From assembly GCF_037023755.1 (NCBI RefSeq), contig NZ_CP146100.1:6416501-6480500 (forward strand): a stretch of DNA of 64,000 nt, in the 5' to 3' direction. Below the pieces are notes generated by a model. It was given only the letters and a program-made list of their open reading frames with translations, made no database searches and was not told where the DNA came from. Shown here one piece after another: positions 19,497 through 28,094 of the stretch (positions are counted from its first letter, which is position 1; each line of letters starts with the position of its first letter). The stretch is from Saccharopolyspora sp. SCSIO 74807 (lineage in GTDB: Bacteria; Actinomycetota; Actinomycetes; Mycobacteriales; Pseudonocardiaceae). A program made the position numbers and the translations under genes.

Positions 19497-22187
19497 TCAG
19501 TGCGCCGCGGCGTCCCAGGATCCGCCGACACCGACCGAGACCTCCAGCGGAACGTCCAGCGGATGCGCCGCCCCCATCTGCTCCCGCACGATCCGCTCCA
19601 CCTCGGCCCGCTCGCCCTCGGCCAGTTCGATGATCAGCTCGTCGTGCACCTGCAGCAGCATCCGCGAGCGCAGCCCCGACTCCGCCAGCGCGCGGTGCAC
19701 GCCCAGCATCGCCACCTTGATGATGTCGGCCGCACTGCCCTGGATCGGCGCGTTCAGCGCCATGCGCTCCGCCATTTCCCGGCGCTGCCGGTTGTCGCTG
19801 AGCAGGTCCGGCAGGTAGCGGCGACGGCCCAGGATCGTCGCGGTGTAGCCGTCCTCCCGTGCCTTCGCCACCACCTCGTGTAGGTAGTCCCGCACCCGGC
19901 CGAAGCGGGCGAAGTAGGCGTCCATCTGCGCCTTCGCCTCCTCCGCCGAGATCCGCAGCTGCTGCGCGAGCCCGTATGCGGAGAGCCCGTAGGCCAGCCC
20001 GTAGGACATGGCTTTCACCCGGCGCCGCAGCTCCTGGTCGACCTCCCCGATCGGCACCCCGAACGCCTGCGAGGCCACGAAGCTGTGCAGGTCCTCACCG
20101 GTGCGGAACGCCTCGATGAGACCTTCGTCGCCGGACAGGTGCGCCATGATCCGCATCTCGATCTGGCTGTAGTCGGCGGTCATCAGCTGCGCGTAGCCGC
20201 CGCCGACGACGAAGACCTCCCGGATCCGGCGGCCTTCCTCGGTGCGGATCGGGATGTTCTGCAGGTTCGGCTCGGTCGAGGACAACCGGCCGGTCGCGGC
20301 GATGGTCTGGTTCAGCGTGGTGTGGATGCGGCCGTCCGCGGCGATGGACTTGACCAGCCCTTCCACCGTGGTCTTGAGCCGGGTGGCGTCCCGGTGCTCC
20401 AGCAGGTGCTGCAGGAACGGGTGCTCGGTCTTCTCGTAGAGCCCTTGCAGCGCTTCCGCGTCGGTGGTGTAGCCGGTCTTGGTGCGCTTGGTCTTCGGCA
20501 TCCCGAGTTCGTCGAACAGCACCACCTGCAGCTGCTTCGGCGAGCCGAGGTTGATCTCCTTGCCGATCACCGCGTAGGCCTCCTGCGCGGCCTGCTTGAC
20601 CCGCCCGGCGAAGTGCGCGCCGAGCTCGTCGAGCCGCCACGCGTCGACCGCGATGCCCGCGGCCTCCAGCTCGCCGATCACCTCCAGCAGCGGCAGTTCC
20701 AGGTCGGTGAGCAGCCCGGCGCTGTCGATCGCGGAGAGCTCGGAGTCCAGCGCGTCCGCCAGTTCGCCCACCGCGCGCGCCCGGACCAGCTCGGCGGCCG
20801 CCGCGTTCGCCTTCTCCTGCTCCTCGTCGGCGAGCAGGGACAGCTGGCCATCGCCGCCGTCCTGCTCGGCCCGCAGCTCGCGCTGCAGGTAGCGCACCAC
20901 CAGATCGGGCAGGTCGAACGACCGCTGCCCGGGCCGCACCAGGTAGGCGGCCAGCGCGGTGTCGCTGGTCAGGCCCGCCAGTTCCCAGCCGCGGTTGCGG
21001 ATCGCGTGCAGCGGGCCTTTGACGTCGTGCGCGGCCTTCGGCAGCGCCGGGTCGGCCAGCCAGTCCACCAGCGCCTTCTCGTCGTCCGGGGTGAGCTCGG
21101 TGACGTCGGCGTACACACCGGCTCCGTGCTGGTTGACCAGCGCCAGGGTGCGCAGGTCACCGCCGCCGGTGCTCCAGGTACCGGTGCAGGTCATCCCGAC
21201 GCGCGCGCCGTCGGCGGCGTGCTCGCCGAGCCATCCGGCCAGCGCACCGGGCTCCACGGGACCGCCGGTGACCTCGAAGCCTTCCTCGACTTCGGGTTCG
21301 GCCGAGGAGAGCGTCGCGAACAGCCGCTCCCGCAGCACCCGGAACTCCAGGTCGTCGAACAGCCGGTGCACCGCGTCCCGGTCCCACTGGGCGAGCACCA
21401 GCTCGTCCGGGGCCACCCCCAGCGGCACCTCCTTGACCAGCTCGGTCAGTTCCCGGTTCAGCTGCACGGCCGCGAGGTGTTCCCGCAGCGCGTCGCCCGC
21501 TTTGCCCTTGACCTCGTCGACCCGGTCGACCAGCTCGTCCAGCGAACCGAACTGCTGGATCCACTTGGTCACGGTCTTCTCCCCGACTCCGGGGATCTTC
21601 GGCAGGTTGTCCGATGGGTCCCCGCGCAGCGCGGCGAAATCCGGGTACTGCTGCGGCGAGAGGCCGTACTTGTCCTGCACGGCCTGCGGGGTGAAGCGGG
21701 TGAGCTCGGAGACGCCCTTGGTCGGGTACAGCACCGTGACCTGGTCGTCGACCAGCTGCAGGGAGTCGCGGTCGCCGGTGCAGATGGAAACCCGGAAGCC
21801 TTCCGCGGTGGCCTGCTCGGTCAGCGTCGCGATCACGTCGTCGGCCTCGAAGCCCTCCATGCTCAGCACCGGCACCGAAAGCGCGCCCAGCACGTCCTGG
21901 ATCAGGCTGACCTGCCCGCGGAACTCGTCCGGGGTGGTGCTGCGATTCGCCTTGTAGTCGGCGAACTTCTCGCTGCGGAAGGTTTTGCGGGACACGTCGA
22001 AGGCGACCGCGAAGTGCGTGGGCTGCTCGTCGCGCAGCAGGTTGATCAGCATCGAGGTGAAGCCGTAGACCGCGTTGGTGTGCTGGCCGGTGCCGGTTTG
22101 GAAGTTCTCCTTCGGCAGGGCGTAGAACGCTCGGTAGGCCATGGAGTGGCCGTCGATCAGCAGCAGTCGTCGGTCTTCTGAAGCCAT
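19497..22187 (-). CDS. polA: DNA polymerase I
   Basis: 896 residues. Domains in order: an N-terminal 5'-3' exonuclease with FEADDVIATL and GEKTVTKWIQQFG; a central 3'-5' exonuclease-like fold (about 310-500), probably inactive as in other actinobacterial PolA proteins; and a C-terminal family A polymerase with motif A DYSQIEMRIMAHLSGD, O-helix RRRVKAMSYGLAYG and motif C LLQVHDELIIE. It fills repair gaps and removes RNA primers. GTG 22190 directly precedes ATG 22187; either could start. The neighbours (thioesterase and ANTAR regulator) are the conserved actinobacterial context. Confidence 0.97.
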   Translation of the reverse strand: MASEDRRLLLIDGHSMAYRAFYALPKENFQTGTGQHTNAVYGFTSMLINLLRDEQPTHFAVAFDVSRKTFRSEKFADYKANRSTTPDEFRGQVSLIQDVLGALSVPVLSMEGFEADDVIATLTEQATAEGFRVSICTGDRDSLQLVDDQVTVLYPTKGVSELTRFTPQAVQDKYGLSPQQYPDFAALRGDPSDNLPKIPGVGEKTVTKWIQQFGSLDELVDRVDEVKGKAGDALREHLAAVQLNRELTELVKEVPLGVAPDELVLAQWDRDAVHRLFDDLEFRVLRERLFATLSSAEPEVEEGFEVTGGPVEPGALAGWLGEHAADGARVGMTCTGTWSTGGGDLRTLALVNQHGAGVYADVTELTPDDEKALVDWLADPALPKAAHDVKGPLHAIRNRGWELAGLTSDTALAAYLVRPGQRSFDLPDLVVRYLQRELRAEQDGGDGQLSLLADEEQEKANAAAAELVRARAVGELADALDSELSAIDSAGLLTDLELPLLEVIGELEAAGIAVDAWRLDELGAHFAGRVKQAAQEAYAVIGKEINLGSPKQLQVVLFDELGMPKTKRTKTGYTTDAEALQGLYEKTEHPFLQHLLEHRDATRLKTTVEGLVKSIAADGRIHTTLNQTIAATGRLSSTEPNLQNIPIRTEEGRRIREVFVVGGGYAQLMTADYSQIEMRIMAHLSGDEGLIEAFRTGEDLHSFVASQAFGVPIGEVDQELRRRVKAMSYGLAYGLSAYGLAQQLRISAEEAKAQMDAYFARFGRVRDYLHEVVAKAREDGYTATILGRRRYLPDLLSDNRQRREMAERMALNAPIQGSAADIIKVAMLGVHRALAESGLRSRMLLQVHDELIIELAEGERAEVERIVREQMGAAHPLDVPLEVSVGVGGSWDAAAH

Positions 22188-22253
22188 CACGCCGCCGAAG
22201 TCTAGGCTGAGCCACCGACAGCACGTGCGGCGAGGCGCGAGGAGAGGTGAAGC

Positions 22254-22685
22254 GTGACCGCGACCGAGGATGAGCAGGCGGGCAACGCCGGGATGGACCA
22301 GGTGCAGGCCCCGGACAGCGGCCAGTTGCAGCGGCGGATGGGCATCGAATTCGTCGAGTGGTCACCGGAACGTGTGGTGGCGACGATGCCGGTGGAGGGC
22401 AACCGCCAGCCCTACGGCCTGCTGCACGGCGGGGCAAACGCGGTGCTTGCCGAGTCGGTCGGTTCCATCGCGGCCGCGCTGCACGCGGGCGAGGACCGGA
22501 TCGCGATGGGCCTGGAGCTGTCCTGCACGCACCACCGCGGCCCCACCGAAGGAGTCGTGACCGGTACCGCGACCCCGCTGCATCGGGGCCGCAGCACCGC
22601 GACTTACGAGATCGCGATCGTCGACGAGCGGGACAAGCGGACCTGCACGGCGCGGCTGACCTGCGTGCTGCGCGACCGGCCCTGA
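22254..22685 (+). CDS. PaaI-type hotdog thioesterase
   Basis: 143 residues. The hotdog fold is visible in PYGLLHGGANAVLAESVGS, which carries the family's catalytic HGG segment with the acidic residue further along the helix, and in the two later strands GVVTGTATPLHRGRSTATYEI and CTARLTCVL. It would hydrolyse an acyl- or aryl-CoA. GTG 22254 is preceded by GAGGAGAGG. It is divergent from polA and convergent with pdtaR, an arrangement common in actinobacteria. Confidence 0.88.
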   Translation: MTATEDEQAGNAGMDQVQAPDSGQLQRRMGIEFVEWSPERVVATMPVEGNRQPYGLLHGGANAVLAESVGSIAAALHAGEDRIAMGLELSCTHHRGPTEGVVTGTATPLHRGRSTATYEIAIVDERDKRTCTARLTCVLRDRP

Positions 22686-22721
22686 TCACGACCGGCGCTG
22701 ATCACGACCGGCGCTGATCAC
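22682..22721. repeat. 16-bp tandem repeat between convergent stops
   Basis: The unit CTGATCACGACCGGCG occurs twice in full and half a third time. It spans the thioesterase stop codon and the pdtaR stop codon. Confidence 0.8.
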
Positions 22722-23356
22722 TCGAGGTTGTCCAGCACCGCCTGGGCCACGGCCTTCATCGTGGTCCGGCGGTCCATGGCGGTGCGCTGCAGCCAGCGGA
22801 AGGATTCCGGCTCGGAGAGGTTGTGCTTGCTCATCAGCAGGCCCTTGGCGCGCTCGATGGTCTTGCGCGCCTCCAGCCGCTCGCTGAGGTCGGCGACCTC
22901 GGCCTCCAGCGCCTGCACTTCGGTGAACCGGGACACCGCGAGTTCGACCGCGGGCACCAGGTCCCGCTTCGCGAACGGCTTGACCAGGTAGGCCATCGCC
23001 CCCGCGTCGCGGGCGCGCTCGACCAGGTCGCGCTGGCTGAACGCGGTGAGGATCACCACCGGCGCGATCCGCTCCCCCGCGATGTTCGATGCGGCCTCGA
23101 TCCCGTCCATCTTCGGCATCTTGATGTCCAGGATCACCAGGTCCGGCCGCAGCTCCTCGGCCAGCCGCACGGCTTCCTGCCCGTCCCCGGCCTCGCCGAC
23201 GACCTGGTATCCCTCTTCTTTGAGCATCTCCACCAGATCGAGTCTGATCAACGCCTCGTCCTCGGCCACGAGTACGCGACGTTCGACGGGCTTGGCCTCG
23301 CGTGGGTCCTCGGCAGCCGGCGTGGTCACCGGGTCCTCCTGGGGTAGTTCTGACAC
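22718..23356 (-). CDS. pdtaR: ANTAR-domain response regulator (PdtaR-like)
   Basis: 212 residues. A receiver domain (residues about 28-140) has the acidic pair in VLVAEDEALIR, the phospho-acceptor Asp in LVILDIKMPKMDG, Thr in VILTAFSQ and Lys in YLVKPFAKRDL. A short coiled linker leads to a C-terminal ANTAR RNA-binding domain (about 150-205) with KTIERAKGLLMSKHNLSEPESFRWLQRTAM, whose key residues are the A-K-G-L-L-M and the F-R-W-L-Q. It should act after phosphorylation as an antiterminator on hairpin pairs in mRNA leaders, as Rv1626/PdtaR does. The cognate kinase is not in the window. Confidence 0.93.
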   Translation of the reverse strand: MSELPQEDPVTTPAAEDPREAKPVERRVLVAEDEALIRLDLVEMLKEEGYQVVGEAGDGQEAVRLAEELRPDLVILDIKMPKMDGIEAASNIAGERIAPVVILTAFSQRDLVERARDAGAMAYLVKPFAKRDLVPAVELAVSRFTEVQALEAEVADLSERLEARKTIERAKGLLMSKHNLSEPESFRWLQRTAMDRRTTMKAVAQAVLDNLE

Positions 23357-23476
23357 GGTCCAGTGCGTTGGTCACCGGAAAGTTCAGCTTACCGGCCACA
23401 CCCGAAGGCCGAGATGACCAGGGAGGGTGACCATGCCGACACCGGTTCGACCATCCGCCCGGCCCGACCTGCGTGA

Positions 23477-26239
23477 TCATCCGCGAGTCGCCCAGTGGTC
23501 CGCGGCGTCCGCCAGGGCCCGCCGGATCCGTTCCTGCTCCCGGCTTCCCGTGGTCGGCAGCCGCAGGATCGGCATGTCGTGCTCCCGGAAGATCGCGTCC
23601 TTGACCCCGTCCCGCTCCAGTTGGGCCGGGTTGTCCTCGTGGTACTTGAAGCCGTCGACCTCGATCGCCAGCAGCGCCTGGTTCGTCACGCGGTTGTAGA
23701 CGACGAAATCGACCGAAGAGCGGTGCTTGACGAGTGTCCGTTGCCGCTGCGTGAGCCGGCTCTGGTCGGGGAACAGGTTCTTCAGCAGGACCTGGGGCAC
23801 CGCGGTGAGGTGCTCGTTTCCCTCCTCGCCGAGGATTTCGCCGAGCACCGTCCACGCGATGTTCTCGGAGGGGTACTCGGTCCGGCGCAGGGTTCGTTTT
23901 CTCAACGCCTCCAACCGCTGCGAGAAATCCTGGTAGAGCAGGTCGAAGATCGAGATGATCGAGCTGTCCGCCACGCCATCGCCGAGGTCCTGGTAGCGGA
24001 TGTAGCCGACCAGATCCCGGATGTGGCGGCTGAGCGGCATCATGTCGTGGTTGGTGACCAGGACGAACCGCTGCTTCGCCCGGGACACCGCCACGTTGAT
24101 CAGCTTCGGCTCGTCCACGAACGGCAGCCCGGTCCGGCCGTACCGGGTCTCGTCGAGGACCGTGGTCAGCACGACCATCTCCTTCTGCCTGCCCTGGAAC
24201 TTGTGCACGGTGTTGACGTCGATCCCGTCGAGGACGTCACCCGCCTTGTCGCTCTGCAACCGGTACGGGGTCGTGACGCCGATGTCCGCATCCGCGATTC
24301 CGCCGCGGTGCTGCGGGATCACCTCGGCTTCGATGACGTCCACCTCGCGCTGGTTCGAGCGGCCCCCTTCGCGGTGCTTGCGCATGTGGTTGCCCTCGGC
24401 AGTGCGCCACACGAGCATCGAGCGCTCGGCGCCGCCGCTGGTGTACGGGATGAGCTCGTTGTCGTAGAACTTCTTGTTGCAAAAACCGATGATCGCCGGG
24501 GAACACCGGTAGTGCTCCCGCAGCAGCGTTCGCGGGAGCGCGTCGTCGCCGTGGATTTCCCGCAGCGAGTCCAGGAGGCTGTTGCGGCAGTCGTAAGCGG
24601 GACTCGGCGGTTGGAGGTCCTCCGCCGGCTTCGGTGCGATCGGGGCCAGTTGCCGCGCGTCTCCGACCACGACGAGATTGCGGCAGCACGCCAGCGCCAG
24701 CCCGGCGACGATCGGGTCGACCTGCGAAGCCTCGTCGATGATCAGGTAGTCGAGCAGGACTCCGCTCGCTATGCTGTCCGCGAGCGAGTGGCAGGTGCTC
24801 AGCACGACCGGGTAGTCCGCGAGGAAGTCCTGGAACTCGTTGCCCCGCTTGTACTTGTCCTGCCGATAGGTCTTGCGCGGACGGTTCCGGTACCGAGAAC
24901 CGAGTTCGGCGCGCAGGGCCCGGATCGAAAGATCCCGGTGCTCTTCCGCGAGCGCCCCGAATTCCGCCCGCTCCAGGCCGTCGTCGAGTCGGCGGAGCTG
25001 TTCGTCCAACTCGGCGATCCGCTTTTCGTAGTACGCGCGCTGGAGCCGCACGACCACGTCGGTGTCCCCGGGGTCGATCCCGCGCAGCGATCCGTATTTG
25101 AAGTACTTCCGGATCCGCCGCAGCAGCCCCGGCCGGGCACCGTTGCGTTCCAGGTCGCTTTCGGCCAGGTAGTCCAGGACGCGGGCGGACGAGCGGCGCA
25201 GCAGCGGCAGCCCTTCCAGGTCGGGTAGCTCCTCACGGCGCAGGTGCTGCTCGAAGTGCCGCAGTTCCAGCCGGTACGCCTCGACCTCCTGGCGGAGCTC
25301 GGCGCTGCGCCGCTCGTCCCGCTGCAACCGGCGCAGCCGATCGTCCACTTCGGCCAGCCGCGCGGGATCGGGGTTTTCCGGGGTCTCGGCGGCGAATGCG
25401 CGAACCTGCTCGTTGCGGGTGGTCTGGCCGGCGAAGAACTTCGCTTGCTTGTCCTTGTTTCCGAGGTTGGCGAGCACGTGCCCGAAGCCGAGCTCGGCGA
25501 GCTTCTCCTGCACGTTGTCCACGGCGGCGTTGGTGTGCGAGACCACTGCCACGGTTTCGCGCCGGACGACGACGTTCGCGATCAGGTTCAGGATCGTCTC
25601 GGTCTTGCCGGTGCCTGGCGGGCCTTCGATGACCGACAGGTCGTGGGTGAGCGCCCCGTCCACCGCCGCGCGCTGGCTGAGGTTGCAGCGGAACGGAAAG
25701 ATCGGGGCGGTGCCCGCCTCCCGGGTCCGGATCGGGGCGGCCGAGAGGTAGGAACGCAGCGCGCTCTCCGGATGGATGAACTCCAACCTTTCGTACGGGC
25801 GCCGCAACGGATCACCCGCGGGGAGCCCCGCCACGACCGCGTTCCAGTAGTCGCGCACCCCGGCCTCGAGTCCTGTCGGCGGAGGGCAGTTCAGCACCCG
25901 CACCTGGGCCGCCGGATAGCAGCGGTGGTCCTCACCCCGCTGCGTCCGGTAGAAGACCCGAGACCACGCACCTTCCGCTCCGGAGAACGTGCAGACCTCC
26001 ACGGCGCTCGACCACACGGCGCCGTTCACCTCGACCCGCTCGTGTTCACCGACGACTACCTGCTCCGGACCGGCGAGGATCGAAACGCGCTCCGGGCGGT
26101 ACGCGTACCGGCGGCCACCGTTGAACACGATGCCGACCTTCCCGTCGGCCGAATCGTGTCCGGACACATCTCGCGTCTGGTCCTGGAACCGCCCGGACTG
26201 ATCTTGGATCAGGACGGCTTCGCAACGTGGATCGATCAC
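23477..26239 (-). CDS. SF1 helicase with C-terminal nuclease-like domain
   Basis: 920 residues. An N-terminal 200-residue domain of unknown fold precedes an SF1B (Upf1/Dna2-like) helicase: Walker A EGPPGTGKTETI near 205, VVSHTNAAVDN (motif Ib region), a long coiled-coil insertion at about 290-430, the DEAD-like LIIDEASQVDP near 530, VVVGDARQLAPI (motif III), TVHKFQGRQKEMVV (motif V) and NVAVSRAKQRFVLVTN (motif VI). The last 80 residues (VDFVVYNRVTNQALLAIEVDGFKYHE) resemble a DUF2726/PD-(D/E)xK nuclease with the pattern D...ExDG. GTG 26239 has GGAG eight bases upstream. It may act in DNA repair or phage defence; it stops just short of the attB tRNA gene. Confidence 0.82.
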   Translation of the reverse strand: MIDPRCEAVLIQDQSGRFQDQTRDVSGHDSADGKVGIVFNGGRRYAYRPERVSILAGPEQVVVGEHERVEVNGAVWSSAVEVCTFSGAEGAWSRVFYRTQRGEDHRCYPAAQVRVLNCPPPTGLEAGVRDYWNAVVAGLPAGDPLRRPYERLEFIHPESALRSYLSAAPIRTREAGTAPIFPFRCNLSQRAAVDGALTHDLSVIEGPPGTGKTETILNLIANVVVRRETVAVVSHTNAAVDNVQEKLAELGFGHVLANLGNKDKQAKFFAGQTTRNEQVRAFAAETPENPDPARLAEVDDRLRRLQRDERRSAELRQEVEAYRLELRHFEQHLRREELPDLEGLPLLRRSSARVLDYLAESDLERNGARPGLLRRIRKYFKYGSLRGIDPGDTDVVVRLQRAYYEKRIAELDEQLRRLDDGLERAEFGALAEEHRDLSIRALRAELGSRYRNRPRKTYRQDKYKRGNEFQDFLADYPVVLSTCHSLADSIASGVLLDYLIIDEASQVDPIVAGLALACCRNLVVVGDARQLAPIAPKPAEDLQPPSPAYDCRNSLLDSLREIHGDDALPRTLLREHYRCSPAIIGFCNKKFYDNELIPYTSGGAERSMLVWRTAEGNHMRKHREGGRSNQREVDVIEAEVIPQHRGGIADADIGVTTPYRLQSDKAGDVLDGIDVNTVHKFQGRQKEMVVLTTVLDETRYGRTGLPFVDEPKLINVAVSRAKQRFVLVTNHDMMPLSRHIRDLVGYIRYQDLGDGVADSSIISIFDLLYQDFSQRLEALRKRTLRRTEYPSENIAWTVLGEILGEEGNEHLTAVPQVLLKNLFPDQSRLTQRQRTLVKHRSSVDFVVYNRVTNQALLAIEVDGFKYHEDNPAQLERDGVKDAIFREHDMPILRLPTTGSREQERIRRALADAADHWATRG

Positions 26240-26525
26240 GCTGGTCTCCTCGGTGCGGAGCTCACCGGCGCCGCACGACCGCGGGCGACAGCCCCGGTAA
26301 CGCGACGCGGCACGGCCACCGGGCACTACAGCAGACGATCGACGCCACCTCCGGCGAATGCACCGACATCACCCGATCGGCGCCCGGTCGGCGATCACTG
26401 CGGACCGGACCGTCCCGCCGAGAGCGCGCCCAGCCGAAGCCAGGGGCTCGTAGACGCCCTGCGCAGGCCACATGCGAACCCCGCCCACAACCTTTGATCA
26501 AGCCCACGCTAGGCTGTTCCCTCAA

Positions 26526-26599
26526 GCCCCCGTAGCCCAACCGGCAGAGGCGGCGGACTCAAAATCCGTACAGTGTCCGTTCGAATCGGACCGGGGGCA
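26526..26599 (+). tRNA. tRNA-Leu (CAA), attachment site
   Basis: A complete cloverleaf is visible: acceptor GCCCCCG (26526-26532) paired with CGGGGGC (26592-26598), discriminator A at 26599, anticodon loop CTCAAAA (26558-26564) with anticodon CAA, and T-arm GTCCG-TTCGAAT-CGGAC (26575-26591). The CCA end is not encoded. The variable loop is only five bases (ACAGT), whereas most leucine tRNAs have a long variable arm. Its 3' half is the attL copy of the integrated element. Confidence 0.93.
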
Positions 26600-26600
26600 C
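26556..26600 (+). repeat. attL: 45-bp direct repeat, left copy
   Basis: These 45 bases (from GACTCAAAATCCGT in the anticodon arm to the base after the discriminator) recur without mismatch at 38721-38765. The copy next to int completes the tRNA gene, so it is the attL half. Confidence 0.93.
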
Positions 26601-26656
26601 CCCGCCTGAACAGGCGTTACAACCGAACACAGCGATCATGGAACTGATCCGTGGGC

Positions 26657-26688
26657 ATGGCCTTGGGCACGAGTATACTCAAGGCCAT
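26657..26688 (+). promoter_or_regulatory. Inverted repeat over the int promoter and start codon
   Basis: ATGGCCTTG (26657-26665) and CAAGGCCAT (26680-26688) form a perfect 9-bp inverted repeat around a TATACT -10-like box (26674-26679). The right arm overlaps the int start codon. This looks like an operator that could shut off integrase expression. Confidence 0.6.
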
Positions 26689-27949
26689 GAGTGCTGCTCG
26701 CCCGAACTCGCGGCCCAAGGGCAACATCGAGGAGCGCGGCGGCGCGCTTCGCGTACGGCTATACGCCGGGACCGACCCCGTCACCGGTCGACAGAGCTAC
26801 CTCCGCGCCACCATCCCCGGCACGAACAAGGCCGCCTGGGATAAGGCAGACGCGAAGCTCGCCGAGTTCCGCACGCAAGTGGCCAAGCAGCGGTCGGCGC
26901 AGTCCTCGGTGAAGCTCAGTTACGCGCTCGATGAGTGGCTGCGGACGACAGAGCTTGCTGAGAGCACACGGCACACGTACGAGGGCTACGTCTCGCGCAC
27001 GATCGAACCGGCACTCGGCGGCGTCGCGGTGAACAAGCTGACCGCCCGAATGCTGGAAACCTTCTACACGGAGTTGCGCCGCTGCCGTGCCCGCTGCAAC
27101 GGCAAGCCCAGCATCGAGAAGCACGCCAAAGCAGACGAGCACGACTGCGCGGAAGCAGGCTGCAAACCGCACTCGTGCAAGCCGATGGGCAACTCCACCG
27201 TTCGCCAGATTCACGCCATCCTCAGCGGCACGCTCGACGCCGCCGAACGCTGGGACTGGATCAGCTCCAACCCGGCACGGGTCGCACGCAAGCCGAAGCA
27301 GAAACGACCTGAACCCGACCCGCCCACTCCGGCCGAAGCCGCACGGCTCTCGGAAAGGGCGTTCGAGATGGACGAGGACTGGGGAACGCTGGTGTGGCTG
27401 GCCATGACGACCGGGATGCGCCGCGGCGAACTCGTCGGACTCCGCTTCTCACGAGTCGACTTGGACGAAGAGGTGATCGACCTCCGCCGCAACTGGGTCC
27501 GCGGTGTCGAGAAGGGCACCAAAACTCACCAGAACCGCCGCATAGCCCTCGACTCCGAAACCGTGACGCTGCTCAAGGAACACAAGGAGCGAGTGCGCGA
27601 GCGCGTCGAGCGGATCGGCGCCAGCTTCACGGAAGACCTGTTCGTCTTCGGCGGCAGGAAGACCCCGGATCACTCCGAGCCCTACTCCCCCAACGCCATC
27701 ACCCAGCGGTACAAGGACATGGCGACCCGGCTCGGCATCTCCACTCACCTCCACTCGCTGCGCCACTACTCCGCCACCGAACTACTCACCGCCGGAGTCG
27801 ACCTCCCCACCGTCTCCGGCCGCCTCGGCCACGGCGGCGGAGGCGCAACCACACTCCGCGTCTATGCGGCGTGGGTAGCCGCATCCGACCGGAAGGCAGC
27901 CGAAATCCTCGGAAGCAGGATGCCCAAGCGAAACAAGCCTGCCGAGTAA
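26687..27949 (+). CDS. int: Tyrosine integrase of the AICE
   Basis: 420 residues. An N-terminal AP2-like arm-binding region (GALRVRLYAGTDPVTGRQ), a SAM-like core-binding domain with the DEWLRTTELAESTRHTYEGYV helix, and a catalytic domain: Arg in TTGMRRGELVGL near 245, His-Leu-Arg-His in LHSLRHYSATELL near 355, GHGG near 382 and the nucleophile Tyr in LRVYAAW near 392. A Cys/His-rich insertion (about 128-165) may bind zinc; it is common in actinobacterial integrases. ATG 26687 is chosen because a -10-like box lies eight bases upstream, which suggests a leaderless or short-leader mRNA; ATG 26651 is an alternative. It inserts and excises the element at tRNA-Leu. Confidence 0.95.
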   Translation: MSAARPNSRPKGNIEERGGALRVRLYAGTDPVTGRQSYLRATIPGTNKAAWDKADAKLAEFRTQVAKQRSAQSSVKLSYALDEWLRTTELAESTRHTYEGYVSRTIEPALGGVAVNKLTARMLETFYTELRRCRARCNGKPSIEKHAKADEHDCAEAGCKPHSCKPMGNSTVRQIHAILSGTLDAAERWDWISSNPARVARKPKQKRPEPDPPTPAEAARLSERAFEMDEDWGTLVWLAMTTGMRRGELVGLRFSRVDLDEEVIDLRRNWVRGVEKGTKTHQNRRIALDSETVTLLKEHKERVRERVERIGASFTEDLFVFGGRKTPDHSEPYSPNAITQRYKDMATRLGISTHLHSLRHYSATELLTAGVDLPTVSGRLGHGGGGATTLRVYAAWVAASDRKAAEILGSRMPKRNKPAE

Positions 27950-28094
27950 CCCAGACTTGCACCTGCGCCAACCGGACGCATGTCATCACGCTTCTAGCGG
28001 CTTGACGCGAACAGCTTTCGATAGATGCCGCACACCTGTCAGTCCCCGCCGGTACCGTCCGCAACGAGTGATCACATAAACAAGGATGGAACCA

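Noticed and set aside
20085-22181. 698-codon plus-strand open frame opposite polA
   Set aside because: Antisense shadow of polA with low-complexity translation.
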